From: Ignavibacteriota bacterium
Lineage (GTDB): Bacteria; Bacteroidota; Ignavibacteria; Palsa-1295
Direction: 5' to 3'
DNA length: 5,687 bases
Assembly (NCBI GenBank): GCA_025357895.1
Contig: JANYLL010000427.1
Span: forward strand, 1 to 5,687
The position numbers and the translations under genes are program-made. Numbering within the stretch: position 1 is the first letter of the stretch; every line of letters starts with the position of its first letter. The notes beneath the pieces were generated by a model that was not told the origin of the DNA, ran no database searches, and was given only the letters and a program-made list of their open reading frames with translations. Shown one piece after another: positions 5,564 to 5,687 of this stretch.

Positions 5564-5659
5564 ATGCAAAGGGCACATATTATATCCATCATCGGCTTTT
5601 TCATTGTATTTGAGGGATGCGACATGAGCCGCAGATGGCTTGTCCGCCCCCCAGGATGA
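5564..5659 (+). CDS. Possible start of a small exported protein, frame broken near the right edge
   Basis: Sixteen bases after the propeller gene's stop codon, ATG at 5564 opens MQRAHIISIIGFFIVFEGCD (20 residues), a signal-peptide-like stretch with Cys19 in a poor lipobox (Glu at -2). The frame then reads MSRRWLVRPPG and stops at 5657-5659. In the +1 frame, 5628-5687 is open to the window edge and encodes ADGLSAPQDDEFVQEIVSQ, which looks more protein-like. Dropping a single base near 5627 would join the two frames. It could be a frameshifted gene, a sequencing error beside the C run at 5646-5652, or chance. No family is recognised. An overlapping ATG at 5560 gives only 17 codons. Confidence 0.25.
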   Translation: MQRAHIISIIGFFIVFEGCDMSRRWLVRPPG

Positions 5660-5687
5660 CGAGTTTGTGCAGGAGATCGTGTCGCAG

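Noticed and set aside
5247..5625. Minus-strand ORFs opposite the end of the propeller gene
   Set aside because: They overlap a well-supported plus-strand frame and show no recognisable motif.

Overview
The window looks like chromosomal DNA from a member of the Bacteroidota/FCB group, and an Ignavibacteria- or Kapabacteria-like lineage would fit. The evidence is a Bacteroidota-type -7 element (TATCTTTG) upstream of the main operon, start codons without clear Shine-Dalgarno sequences, a tRNA without an encoded CCA, exported proteins with PKD-like and propeller-like folds, and a long 34-residue-periodic TPR protein. This placement is inference; no rRNA or marker gene is present.

Layout. (1) Positions 1-784, minus strand: the N-terminal 261 residues of a metallo-beta-lactamase-fold, DNA-ligase-associated exonuclease, which continues off the left edge. 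(2) 785-1004: a divergent intergenic region with a strong hairpin and a second small inverted repeat. (3) 1005-2249, plus strand: an AT-rich probable lipoprotein with two tandem PKD-like domains and an unrecognised C-terminal domain. (4) 2364-2437: tRNA-Pro(GGG). (5) 2438-2682: a non-coding leader holding a weak stem-loop, the TATCTTTG promoter and an 8-codon mini-ORF. (6) 2683-5548: a tightly packed three-gene operon. It encodes a 12-TPR protein, a small DUF2442 protein and an exported beta-propeller-like protein, and both junctions are 4-base ATGA overlaps. (7) 5549-5687: the possible start of another small exported protein, in an abruptly GC-rich stretch where the reading frame appears to break.

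The most distinctive signal is in the operon. The last codons of the TPR gene and of the DUF2442 gene carry the same sequence: 31 of 36 bases match, in the same codon phase, encoding SFRQV-x-EIVNR. The DUF2442 core ends where such proteins usually end (LYEI) and then reads on into this tail. DUF2442 therefore looks like a cassette lodged in the 3' end of the TPR gene by a tandem duplication. Recombination between the copies would remove it cleanly and leave the TPR gene joined to the propeller gene by the same ATGA overlap.

The exonuclease and TPR genes have moderate GC (about 43-47% in hand-counted lines). The two exported-protein genes are more AT-rich (about 25-35% in counted lines), which suggests faster divergence or separate acquisition. 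I see no transposase, integrase, CRISPR array or recognisable defence system.
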